Shown piece after piece: positions 35,301 to 43,296 of a stretch of DNA of 43,906 nt; positions within the stretch are counted from its first letter, which is position 1, and each line of letters starts with the position of its first letter. The translations under genes and the position numbers were made by a program. The DNA comes from Nemertoderma westbladi (Eukaryota > Xenacoelomorpha > Nemertodermatida > Nemertodermatidae). Location of the stretch: NCBI GenBank assembly GCA_032718475.1, contig JAUCBJ010002939.1, positions 1 through 43,906 on the forward strand. The letters run 5' to 3'. The notes under the pieces were generated by a model, which saw only the letters and a list, made by a program, of their open reading frames with translations, made no database searches and was not told where the DNA came from.

Positions 35301-36685
35301 ACTCGTTGGCTCACGAACACCACTCGTCTGCTCACGAACCCTTAACGTCGGGTCACGAACAAAACACATTGGCTCACGAACACAACTCTTTGGCTCACGA
35401 ACCCAACTCGTTGCCTGACGAACCCAACTTGTTAGCTCCCGAACCAAACTCGTTGGCACCCATACCCAACTCGCTGGCTCACGAACCCAACTCGTTAGCT
35501 CCTGAACCAAACTCGTTGGCTCCCGAACCCAATCCGTTGGCTCACGAACTCAAATTGTTGGATCCCGAAACCAACTCATCCGCTCACGAACCCAACTTGT
35601 TGGCTCTCGAACACAACTCGTCTGCTCACGAACCCCTCACGTCGACTCACGAACCCAACTCGTCGGCTCACGAACCCAACTCCTTGGGTCCCGAACCTAA
35701 CTCGTTGGCTCCCGAACCCATCTCGTTGGCTCACGAACCCAACTCGTCGACACACGAACCCAATCCGTTGGCTCACGAACCCAACTCGTCTGCTGACGAA
35801 CCCAACCCGTTGGCTGACGAAACCGACTCGTTGGCTGACGAACTCAACTCGTCGGTTCACGAACCCAACTCGTCGACACACGAACCCAATCCGTTGGCTC
35901 ACGAACCCAACTCGTCTGCTCACGAACCCAACTCTTCGGCTCACGAACACAACTCGTTGGCTCACGAACCCAACTCGTCGGCTCACGAACCAAACTCGTC
36001 GGCTCTCGAACCCAATCCGTTGGCCCACGAACCCAACTCATCTGCTCACGAACCCAACTCTTCGGCTCACGACCCCAACTCGTGGGCTCACGAACCCAAC
36101 TCGTCGGTTCACGAACCCAATTCGTCGGCTCGTGAACCCAGCTCATTGGCTCACGAACCTAACTCGCCCCAACATTTTACTGAGTTCCAGAGTTTCGCGT
36201 CGTTTCCTCCCGTTAACCCGAGTTTGTCGGTTGTGAGTTGGCCCCGTCTCCCACCCCCGACTGCTCCCAGACCCAATCCGTCGTCCCACGAACCATCCCG
36301 ACGTCCGTCTGTCTCTCTCGTCTGCCGCGCGGCGACGCCACTCTCCGAGGCGATCGGTTCTCTCTCCGACGAGGAGGACGGAGGACTACAGAATAAACCC
36401 TACGTGAAACTGAGCGCTCGCGAGGCCCGTAACCTCGGACGGTTGCGTTCATTATCAGCGGCGGTCGAACCCACGGCGGAAACGCGAACGGCCTCACTCG
36501 CAAACAAACGGAAGTCCGAAACCCGACTGGCGATTCGATTCTCCACTCCGAGCCTCGATGCAGCGAAGCCTAGGAGTTGGTCGGAGATTCTACCGTCTTC
36601 GACTATTTTCGAACCACTTCGCGCCTCTAATGTTCCGTCATCTACACGAACTGATGAACCCATTGATGAAGAATCTTACGCATAA
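23184..36685 (+). CDS. SH3BP5: SH3 domain-binding protein 5 homologue (four exons, 994 residues)
   Basis: Joined 23184-23329, 24372-24524, 25833-25956 and 34124-36685, giving 2985 nt with exon phases matching. All introns are GT-AG. Residues about 25-250 follow the family's antiparallel coiled-coil core: EIELEKLNSTSDKVNLLENEL, SAVEKSRLYYEA, ETQRAAVKYERA, AKEMVAVAESRL, FDVAWQEKLNNTT, LYAKNKRAIIKSKSYFDQKA and ISEEIHRRR. Vertebrate SH3BP5 (Sab) and nematode REI-1 are exchange factors for Rab11; Sab also docks JNK at mitochondria. The roughly 745-residue tail is unlike the family's usual length (about 400-450 in total): a Ser/Asp-rich stretch, about 55 HEPNSLA-like heptads (residues about 434-824) and a Pro/Ser/Arg-rich end. 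The family is certain. The start ATG is chosen because the frame then runs straight into the conserved core. Confidence 0.93.
23600..23735 (-). mobile_element. Fragment resembling the 3' region of the 13467-17389 LINE
   Basis: GGGGATAGCCTCATGAG, then TTTCCATGAGGGTCCCC, at 23648-23694 parallels GGATAGCCCTAAGAG and TTTCCATAGGGATCCC at 14325-14370, in the same orientation. The two halves can pair as a stem. Only this 3' piece is present; related SINEs could share it. Confidence 0.5.
24058..24125 (-). repeat. Inverted copy of the 22581-22803 motif
   Basis: On the minus strand this reads ATCGCTTATTGTTTTGGTTA, GAAAAGCG, then TGTAACCTGATCCTTTCCCT and CAATTGG, closely matching the units at 22581. 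Exon 1 therefore lies between inverted copies. Confidence 0.8.
24372..24524 (+). CDS. SH3BP5: SH3BP5 exon 2 (split residue 49 to split residue 100)
   Basis: Acceptor CAG ends at 24371. It encodes STFKRYLNNFTVNLKEIA and then GSAVEKSRLYYEAEAHSREA. It ends GCCGTCAA before donor GTAAGA at 24525, in phase 2. Reading through the donor gives an immediate stop (AAG TAA). The last 23 exon bases (24502-24524) are the seed of the following minisatellite. Confidence 0.93.
24502..25705 (+). repeat. 52-bp minisatellite seeded on the exon 2 / intron 2 junction (about 23 units)
   Basis: The unit is GAGACACAACGAGCTGCGGT, CTAGTAGGAAAGGGGTAAGG, GGGGCTCAGCTC. The first copy is the exon end itself (GAGACACAACGTGCTGCCGT, CAA, then donor GTAAGAAAG), so exon and donor are both part of the repeated unit. 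Several units keep the exact exon-like GTCAAGTAAGAAAG (about 24831, 24989, 25147, 25301). Others have GTCTGGTAAGAAAG or the weakened GTCTAGTAGGAAAG. Alternating unit types recur about every 156 bp. Confidence 0.95.
25833..25956 (+). CDS. SH3BP5: SH3BP5 exon 3 (split residue 100 to residue 141)
   Basis: Acceptor TCTTACTTAG ends at 25832. It encodes YERAISQHTTAKEMVAVAES and then RLQRQHFDVAWQEKLNNTTL plus Q, colinear with vertebrate SH3BP5. It ends at 25956 in phase 0, before donor GTAAGT at 25957. The terminal ATACCACACTCCAA is repeated throughout the following intron. Reading on past the donor reaches TAA after 16 codons. Confidence 0.93.
25943..26985 (+). repeat. 22-bp minisatellite seeded on the exon 3 / intron 3 junction, first block (about 48 units)
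   Basis: The unit CACACTCCAAGTAAGTGTAT plus AC is the last 12-13 exon bases followed by the 5' splice site CAA|GTAAGT and three to five intron bases. The first unit straddles the real junction at 25956/25957. Variants replace GTAAGT with GTAAAT or GTAAGG, or TATAC with TTTAC. The array ends where the Penelope-like element begins. Apparent reading frames in both directions are by-products of the repeat. Confidence 0.97.
26998..28072 (+). pseudogene. Penelope-like RT C-terminus with GIY-YIG endonuclease
   Basis: The RT end is seen as INYLDVTI then KIYRKPMSNKLPIAYSSFHH and QRHLYLEKCKLRGYP (RT thumb of Penelope elements). The linker has HPCLQPRCLTC. The GIY-YIG domain has LYTIKCKTHPYQYYLGQTEQ and LHKRLNKHREN, with the YxI and YxG pair and the downstream Arg and His. 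A TAG at 27929-27931 interrupts the frame, which then continues as LQHFSSCNNYEVTCVQQ to a stop at 28070-28072, so one nonsense change is present. The catalytic palm of the RT is missing at the 5' side. Confidence 0.87.
28821..28862 (+). ncRNA. Hammerhead ribozyme motif of the Penelope-like element
   Basis: The core CTGAAGA (CUGANGA, 28826-28832) is followed by one extra C, stem II GUCC-GUGA-GGAU (28834-28845, GUGA tetraloop, one G-U pair), then GAAA (28846-28849). Stem III is the loopless palindrome AUGG/CCAU (28849-28856), then A at 28857 in the H17 cleavage position. Stem I pairs 28821-28825 (AUUUA) with 28858-28862 (UAAAU). Such minimal hammerheads with tiny stem III are known in Penelope-like elements, where dimers are thought to be the active form. 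The inserted C may reduce activity. Confidence 0.7.
28975..33985 (+). repeat. 22-bp splice-donor minisatellite, second block (roughly 200 units)
   Basis: Same unit and orientation as 25943-26985, resumed after the Penelope-like element and interrupted by a SINE at 30972-31250. Shorter units (CACTGCAAGTGTATAC, lacking GTAA) and other variants (CACTACAAGTAAGGGTTTAC, CACAGTACAAGTAA) recur in fixed order, giving duplicated blocks. For example, about 31270-31500 recurs at about 31570-31800, and about 29340-29640 at about 29650-29890. It ends TTTACCACACTGG at about 33980, 140 bp before exon 4. Confidence 0.96.
30972..31250 (+). mobile_element. tRNA-derived SINE
   Basis: About 280 bp, bounded on both sides by array units. 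It has a pol III A box TGGTGTAGTGG at 30981-30991 and a B box GGTTCGAACC at 31024-31033, 33 bp apart, inside a degenerate tRNA-like head. An unrelated body follows (GGCACGAATGCTTTAAAGGG, then GAAATAAGTCGTCGGAC), and it ends in the tail TTTACTTTACTTTTACTTT. ACACTCCAAG borders both sides, but because the target is itself repetitive this cannot be proved to be a target duplication. Confidence 0.85.
34124..36685 (+). CDS. SH3BP5: SH3BP5 exon 4 (residues 142-994) with heptad-repeat tail
   Basis: Acceptor TTTTTCCTGCGCGCAG ends at 34123. The first 107 codons finish the conserved coiled-coil core (LVKREAERDHLATAQRF, KRAIIKSKSYFDQKA, RLNSISEEIHRRREE, then a basic patch RRARKGGRG). A Ser/Asp-rich segment follows with four DHDLDISD-like repeats (about residues 300-350). 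Then come the HEPNSLA heptads, and finally a Pro-rich and basic end (KLSAREARNLGRLRSLSA and DAAKPRSWSEILPSS). It stops with TAA at 36683-36685. Such a long last exon and repeat tail is not typical of the family. Confidence 0.93.
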   Translation, partial: VNEYELVKREAERDHLATAQRFTAAQQSAKQLYAKNKRAIIKSKSYFDQKAVYIDTLEQHKLKIEALSREVRVAKQVYSETLQRLNSISEEIHRRREERRARKGGRGIGVGSENPSPCCNLRDSCDETPQSEVSVKPISDSVCDSQTLSTDVCSHSSINKSFDQESKTNKSDDHNLHSITSPDHDLDISDSPGHDSRVSNFPPQNSTTSDSFGHCLQPSSSLVSYDEPDEINVPTASDSTKCAIEQSPPAVVQSMDVGATRYGMEAAVLESGDKLNRGVSTLVSMVHNTAPPEPSSMAHEPNQSAHEPKSLAHELNVLSPEPNSSAYEPNSLAHEHNTSAHESNSLAHEPYSLAHEHNSSAHEPNSLAREPNSLAHELKLLAPEPNSSAHEPNSLAHEHHSSAHEPLTSGHEQNTLAHEHNSLAHEPNSLPDEPNLLAPEPNSLAPIPNSLAHEPNSLAPEPNSLAPEPNPLAHELKLLDPETNSSAHEPNLLALEHNSSAHEPLTSTHEPNSSAHEPNSLGPEPNSLAPEPISLAHEPNSSTHEPNPLAHEPNSSADEPNPLADETDSLADELNSSVHEPNSSTHEPNPLAHEPNSSAHEPNSSAHEHNSLAHEPNSSAHEPNSSALEPNPLAHEPNSSAHEPNSSAHDPNSWAHEPNSSVHEPNSSAREPSSLAHEPNSPQHFTEFQSFASFPPVNPSLSVVSWPRLPPPTAPRPNPSSHEPSRRPSVSLVCRAATPLSEAIGSLSDEEDGGLQNKPYVKLSAREARNLGRLRSLSAAVEPTAETRTASLANKRKSETRLAIRFSTPSLDAAKPRSWSEILPSSTIFEPLRASNVPSSTRTDEPIDEESYA
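35000..36170 (+). repeat. Coding 21-bp minisatellite: about 55 heptapeptides (A-H-E-P-N-S-L/S)
   Basis: The unit TTGGCTCACGAACCCAACTC plus G codes for LAHEPNS. Variants give SAHEPNS, LAPEPNS, LAHEHNS, STHEPNP, SADEPNP and LAHELKL. The frame is never broken over about 1170 bp and many variants are substitutions at the same codon, so the length is held in multiples of three. Long antisense frames (REPTSWV-type) arise from the same periodicity. Confidence 0.95.
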
Positions 36686-37435
36686 TATGTTTCTCATAAA
36701 GGATGGAAAGGCGACGCATAAAGCGTGAAACATCTTTACCACAAAAAATACTTTCCGAATATTTCTATATATTGTCTCCAATGTTGTGCTAGTTTTAGAT
36801 TGCAATTATTTTCTTTTTCGTTTCAAAAGTTTTTATTTTTATTAAATTATATTTTACATTTAAATTATTCTGCAATTGGAATGTCTGTAAATAATGGCTA
36901 ATACATCCTTCTTTACCTTTTAATTAATTTACTTTACTATTTAAAATAATTAGGGGAAGGTGTGAGGAAAGGTAATTTACATAGAGAAGAGTGCAGTGAG
37001 GAAAGTGGGGTGTGGGGTATGGCCACTGGTAACAAAAGGTAAGTCTATTGCAAACGCTACGCCTCTGAGCAAGAGGAGAACAGAGACCGCCATTGATAGT
37101 GTCTAGAGTAGAGATTCTGTGGCATTGTGACAGGCACAGTAAGTAGTGTTGCATAGATGCATTAAAGAATTCAAAATCCCCCCCCCCCCCCCCCCCTCAT
37201 CCTCTCCCTTAAATATGGTGGGTAAGAGTGGGCGATCATATGATATCATATACCGAAATTATTGTTATGAAATAATGAAACTGTGATATTACGTTAAATT
37301 CAATATAGATTAAAAAATTTTATGAATAAAAGGCAAAGATAACAATTATTGTATTAATTTAGCACCATTAATTAGTAGATTACACTGCTGTAATTATTCC
37401 GTTAGTTCGTTCCGGTAACGTTGACGATCCCATCT
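36686..37435. other. Intergenic region between two convergent genes
   Basis: AT-rich. TTTTTATTTTTATTAAATTA at about 36828-36847 supplies ATTAAA for the plus-strand gene and AATAAA on the minus strand, so both 3' ends may be processed here. A C19 run is at 37178-37196. No coding frame is supported. Confidence 0.6.
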
Positions 37436-37574
37436 CTACGCTTCTACTGTGTCATCTTCCTCACTTTCCATCAACGCTTCGAAATCATCCCTTTTCTGTA
37501 TGTTTAGCACAACCTTTGGTTGAATTTGAGTCGGAATTGTGTCAGGTTCGGATACATCAGTTGTTCGAACCTCA
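37436..37574 (-). CDS. Last exon: acidic cytoplasmic C-terminus
   Basis: Minus-strand acceptor TTAATGATTTAG, then T completing the split serine codon, then EVRTTDVSEPDTIPTQIQPK and VVLNIQKRDDFEALMESEED to DTVEA and TAG at 37438-37436. It is too short for an ORF search from ATG. It is supported by a clean acceptor, protein-like composition and exact phase match to the exon at 42287-42510. Confidence 0.7.
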
Positions 37575-40500
37575 CTAAATCATTAAATAAATAACGTATT
37601 ATCTTGCATCACATTCACATTACCCCACAACACTACATTCATAATACTTTAGACACAAACTCAATTTAGGCCCTTTGCGCAGCGCAGATTGTTACTGGTA
37701 GATTGCTCTACATTATCTCCAACTTATTGTTCCAGATACTGTAGTTGATCATTGCACAAGCTCATTCCGTTAGGGTGTTGTCAAGGTCAGCCAATTCTAG
37801 ACTTCCCCTATAGAGTCCGGACAGAAATACTAACCCAGTAAGACAACAAGTTCAACAAACAGCAAGCTGAAAGCATTGGATTTGCCATGATTTTTATATA
37901 ATAATGTCGTTTGTATTGGCTGTTTGTTCCATATGCCTATACAGCTCATTTCACAAGTTCAAATCCTTTCCATGCAGTGCCATACCTCACTCCACAACAC
38001 CCCTACGTCGTTCCAGGCAGTTTCAACCACCCCGTTCCACATAGTTCCATACACCCCTGGCTCAAAATCACAAAAAGTGGCCAAAAAAATTATTAAAAAA
38101 AAAAAAGTTTCCCAAAGTATGTAATATTATATATCACCAGAAAGCTCTTGATGCGCTGAATTCAATGGTGGTAATTTCCCAATAGCCCCGACCTCATGGT
38201 AACAAATAATTGAGAAAAACAGATGTCCATTCCTGTAACACTTGTCCCACAATGTAACGCCCGATATCAGCCAATCAGAGCCCTTGAATGGCGATTTCCG
38301 ATGCCTGTAACAATTTGTCCCACCATGTAACACCAGTTGTAATTACACTGAAATGTTAAATTAACATAGATTTCGTCTCTGAGTGGGAGCTATGCAGCCA
38401 TTCCTTATCCCAGTAACACATCCCAATGAAGCTTATTTGAAAATAAAATCAATCATAATAAATCTTTATGGTCCCCATTTCTGGAAAAATTATAAAATAT
38501 TATAGTTTATCAAATAAATATAAAGAGTTTTATTTTTAAATTTTAACCACTTTTAGGTACTTTAGTGACGATTTATATGAAAATTCACAAAGTATGACGA
38601 GTTTATTACCGAGTTTATAACTGTATATCACTATGGCTGAGCAGTTAGTCAAAACCTATAAATTGTTCATCAGTTTCATCTCCACCCTCCACAGAACCTC
38701 CTGTACTCCCCACTCCATCTTCTACACCCTCCATAGATTCTCCTGTATTCCAAACGTTATCTTGTATAGCCGCCACGGATCTTCCCATACCCCCCACTCC
38801 TTCAAAACCTGTAAATTGTTCATTATCACTTTCATCCCCACCCTCCACAGATCCACCTGTACCTTCCACTCCATCTTCCCCACCCTCCTCAGATCATCCT
38901 GTACTTCTCACCCTGTCTCCCACACCCTCCACAGATCCTCCTGTACTTCTCACCCTGTCCCCCCCCCCACACCCTCCACAAATCTTCCTGTACTTCTCAC
39001 CCTGTCTCCCACACCCTCCCCAGATCCTCATGTACGTCCCACTCCGTCTCCCACACCCTCCACAGATCCTCCTGTACTTCTCACCCTGCCTCCTACACCC
39101 TCCACAGATCCTCCTGTACTTCTCACCCTGTCTCCCACGCCCTCCACAGATCCTCCTGTACTTCCCACTCCGTCTACCACACCCTCCACAGATCATCCTG
39201 TACTTCCCACTCCGTCTCCCACACCCTCCACAGATCCTCCTGTACTTTTCACCCTGTCTCCCACACCCTCCACAGATCCTCCTGTACTTCTCACTCCGTC
39301 TCCCACACCCTCCACAGATCCTCCCATAGCTCCCACTCCGTCTCCCTCACCCTCCACAGATCCTCCTGTACTTCCCACTCCGTCTCCCACACCCTCCACA
39401 GATCATCCTGTACTTCCCACTCCGTCTCCCACACCCTCCACAGATCCTCCTGTACTTCCCACTCCGTCCCCCACACCCTCCACAGATCCTCCTGTACTTT
39501 TCACCCTGTCTCCCACACCCTCCACAGATCCTCCTGTACTTTTCACTCCTGTCTCCCACACCCTCCACAGATCCTCCTGTACTTTTCATCCTGTCTCCCA
39601 CACCCTCCACAGATCCTCCCATTCTCCACTCGCACCTCTACGTACTGCTCTCGCACTAACTACTCCTCTCGCTCCTCCAACTGCTCCCCTTCCACATCTA
39701 CCTTTTCCCCTCGCACCTCCAACTGCTCCACTTGCACCTCTACCTTTTCCCCTCACACCTCCAACTGCTCCTCTTGCACTTCTACCTTTTCCCCTCGCAC
39801 CTCCAACTGCTCCCCTTGCACCTCTACCTTTTCCCCTCACACCTCCAACTGCTCCCCTTGCACCTCTATTTTTTTCCCTCCCACCTCTAACTGCTCCCCT
39901 CACGGAGCTCCCAATCTCCCTCTCCCAATCGCAGAAGATAGATCTAAGATGGACCGCATTCCATATAAGACAGATCAGTATTATTAGTCCTATTTTTATT
40001 TACTATCAGTATCTTGATACCGGAACGGCAAGCTGATGTCTAATAAGTAATGAAATGTGGTCTCTATTCTATACCGTAGTCACATAGTGTCTGTATCAGT
40101 GTCTTATAACTGGTTCTGGTTAGGATTAGTTTGTTTAGTAGTCAATAGTAAACTCTATGCACTGCGCAGATCTGTAGATCCAATAACTTCGAATCAAACG
40201 CAATAAAGAGGCAGCACTGATACTGTTACCGGTACTACTGTAGGTAGGTAAGTACCAATTCACAGTTAATACTGCTGTTCTGTGTGCATGACCTACAGTC
40301 TTATCAATATTATAAAGTCTGCACTACTAAAGTGTTACAGGTGAGACATGTCCCATTCTGTAGCCCTAAATTATTCGATTTACATGTTACATGTGGGACG
40401 TCCCGCCTTGTAACGATTTTTTGTGTTACAGGCTTTTGTTACAGGTGGGACAAAGCTCATGCTGATAAATGTAAAAGCAACTAAAGTCTATTCCACAGTC

Positions 40501-43265
40501 AATTGTTGCCACAAATGATTACTCACGCAAAAGACCAAGAACTTGGCTATCTTCTGATATTTGAATCTTCATATCAAGTTTGTTAGAACTGATTCTAGAG
40601 CATGGTAAACCAGTGCACTTGGTGTTACACATGGGACAATCCTAATTGACATAATCGACTCGCACGTATAAAACCAGCCATTATCTCTGGTTGTGTTTAG
40701 TATTTTTTCGTAAAATCTGGAACATTCCACTTCTTGAAGATTTTCCTTTCAAATAAGAATTTAGTTTATAGAATCCAAATAAAAACCTATTGGTGAATTC
40801 AGTTGTTACCGTTTGGGACAAGTAATTGTCAAAAATATGGGTATATTATCTATTGTTTTATTTAAATATGATATCAATAAAACAATTTGGGAGTTATTCC
40901 ATTGCATTCCTCTATTATTTAGCTTTAAAATGAGCTATAACTTGTTGAAATACACCCAGTAGATGTCAAAATACATCCATCAGAAAACAATCAACTTTTT
41001 TGGACAATTGAAAAACCTGCATTTTTTAATACTAAAAGGTCTGTAAAATCTTTCAAAGTCGGAGTGACAGTATGATTTTTTGTGCATCTATGTTGGACCA
41101 TAAAATTATCTTCAAAAATATATATAACTTTACTAGGTTCCAAAAAAAATTTCATTCTAAAATTAAGTCGAATCGTGTGGGAAACGTTTTGGGCCACTTT
41201 TTGTGGGTTTGGGCCCCCTACGTCGTTCCGCGCAGTTACAAACACCCCGTTCTACACAGTTCCATACACCCCTTCGTCGCTCCGCGCAGTTTCAAACACC
41301 CCGTTCCACACACCCCTACGTCGTTCAGCGCAGTTACAAACACCCCGTTCCACATAGTTCCATACACCCCTACGTCGTTCCGCGCAGTTACAAACATCCC
41401 GTTCCACACAGTTCCATACACCCCTACGTCGTTCCGCGCAGTTTCAAACACCCCGTTCCACACACCCCTACGTCGTTCCGCGCAGTTACAAACATCCCGT
41501 TCCACACAGTTCCATACACCCCTACGTCGTTCCGCGCAGTTTCAAACACCCCGTTCCACACACCCCTACCTCGTTCCGCGCGCGTTTCAAACACCCCGTT
41601 CCACACAGTTCCATACACCCCTACGTCGTTCCGCGCAGTTTCAAACACCCCGTTCCACACAGTTCCATACACCCCTACGTCGTTCCGCGCAGTTTCAAAC
41701 ACCCCGTTCCACACAATTCCATACACCCCTACGTCGTTCCGCGCAGTTTCAAACACCCCGTTCCACACAGTTCCATACACCACTACGTCGTTCCGCGCAG
41801 TTTAAACACCCCGTTCCACACAGTTTCATACACCACTACGTCGTTCCGCGCAGTTTCAAACACCCCGTTCCACACAGTTCCATACACCACTACGTCGTTC
41901 CGCGCAGTTTAAACACCCCGTTCCACACAGTTTCATACACCACTACGTCGTTCCGCGCAGTTTCAAACACCCCGCTTCACATAGTTCCATACACCACTAC
42001 GTCGTTCCGCGCAGTTTCAAACACCCCGTTCCACACAGTTCCATACACCCTTACGTCGTTCCGCGCAGTTTCAAACACCTCGTTCCCCAGATCCATACAT
42101 CTCGTTCCACAGTTTCATATAAGCCCAGTTGCACATCGATTCCCACAGATGCATGCAGCACCATTTTCGTTCCACGCCGTTTCATGCAGCACCATTTTGT
42201 TCCACAGATTTTGAAACACTACAAGCGACTGCAGTCCCAGAAAACTAAACGTCCAAGATGCAAATATGGTTTGTTTTCGAACTAACCTGTAAGAATGTTC
42301 GTCCTCTGTCATCGATTTGGGATCCATGGATGAATGGAATTCGATGGAGACATTGTTTAACGATTCGCCGCCGTCCAATCTATCTGTCTCGTCTCGACTC
42401 CCGCCCCTCACGCAGTTCCAACCGTAGCCACGATATCGCGCCTGTCGCATCGCAACAAACGCAACAACACCGAATAAAACAGCCAGCGTTACCGATATTA
42501 TAATGGCTATCTGCAAGATAATTATATGAATAGGAAATCGTACAAGTTTGTCTTTGATTAAAACATAAATACCGGGTTGATTAAACCGGAGACAGGATAC
42601 AGACCATCGATAGAGAAATCCGATTCCTTACTGGTTACTCGTACGGATTCTATAACCTGATTAAATTAATACTTTACCCGAGAAGCGAGAGACGCTACTA
42701 AAGCCAAACGCTCTCGGCACTTCGGCCAATTTCCGGCTGGGCAGACAGCGAGTCGAGTTATTGTGGGAGGGAAACCTAATAAGTTTAATGTAATGACTGG
42801 CTGAGGGTAAAGAATACTTTATGATAAATATAAATATAATATATTCAACACGCAAGAAATAACGTTATGACATTGAGCACCAGTTATACAGTATGTCTAC
42901 ACCGTAGGCCTAATTAAAACCTCTTTAAGAATCCCTATGTGATTTTAATCAGATTAAATGAAATGTTGAGCCATTTGCTTAATCTAATCTTTCACACATC
43001 TCCAGACGGGGTGGGGGGGGGGGGGTGGTGTGACGGGGCGGGGGGGGGGGGGTGGGGTAGGGGTGGTGTGGCGGGGGGGGAGGGTTGGGGTGGAGGGGTG
43101 GTGAAGCAAGTCACATTTTGAAAATTAAAATTCAAATCACATCTCGTCTCATCATTATAAATTATTAATACACTATAAAGTATACACTATATATTTAATT
43201 TTGAATTTCTATCCTTTCCGTCGATTTTTACTGAAAGTGGGATGAATTTTGACTGCATAAAGACA

Positions 43266-43296
<31 letters not shown>

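Larger units (their letters stand above)
37575..42286 (-). other. Last intron of the Ig-like gene, filled with minisatellites and a putative element
   Basis: Donor GTTAGT at 42286-42281 and acceptor TTTAG at 37575. The 54-bp array begins about 90 bp inside the donor and occupies most of 42120-41216 and 38058-37965; the rest is the 38059-41215 insertion. About 390 bp next to the acceptor (37575-37964) show nothing recognisable. Confidence 0.65.

Noticed and set aside
35000-36170. Antisense and shifted frames of 60-150 codons over the heptad array
   Set aside because: The 21-bp unit keeps several frames open; only the plus-strand frame joins the conserved SH3BP5 core.
38633-40036. A 467-codon plus-strand open frame rich in TDPPVLPTPSPTPS-like repeats
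   Set aside because: The 42-bp period keeps any stop-free frame open; start and end are not protein-like, it lies in an intron of the opposite-strand gene, and a minus-strand peptide looks more constrained. Treated as repeat, not a gene.
41072-41245. Small frames at the right end of the putative 38059-41215 element
   Set aside because: Short, of low complexity and without recognisable motifs.
41072-42214. 380- and 200-codon plus-strand frames over the 54-bp array
   Set aside because: 54 is a multiple of three, so the frames are forced by the repeat; they switch between YTPTSFRAVSN and HPYVVPRSFK where half units occur.
42666-42724. Possible 59-nt exon of the Ig-like gene between CTGCCCAG and GTAAAG
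   Set aside because: Its length breaks the phase 0 to phase 0 junction of the flanking exons and it does not resemble an Ig G strand.
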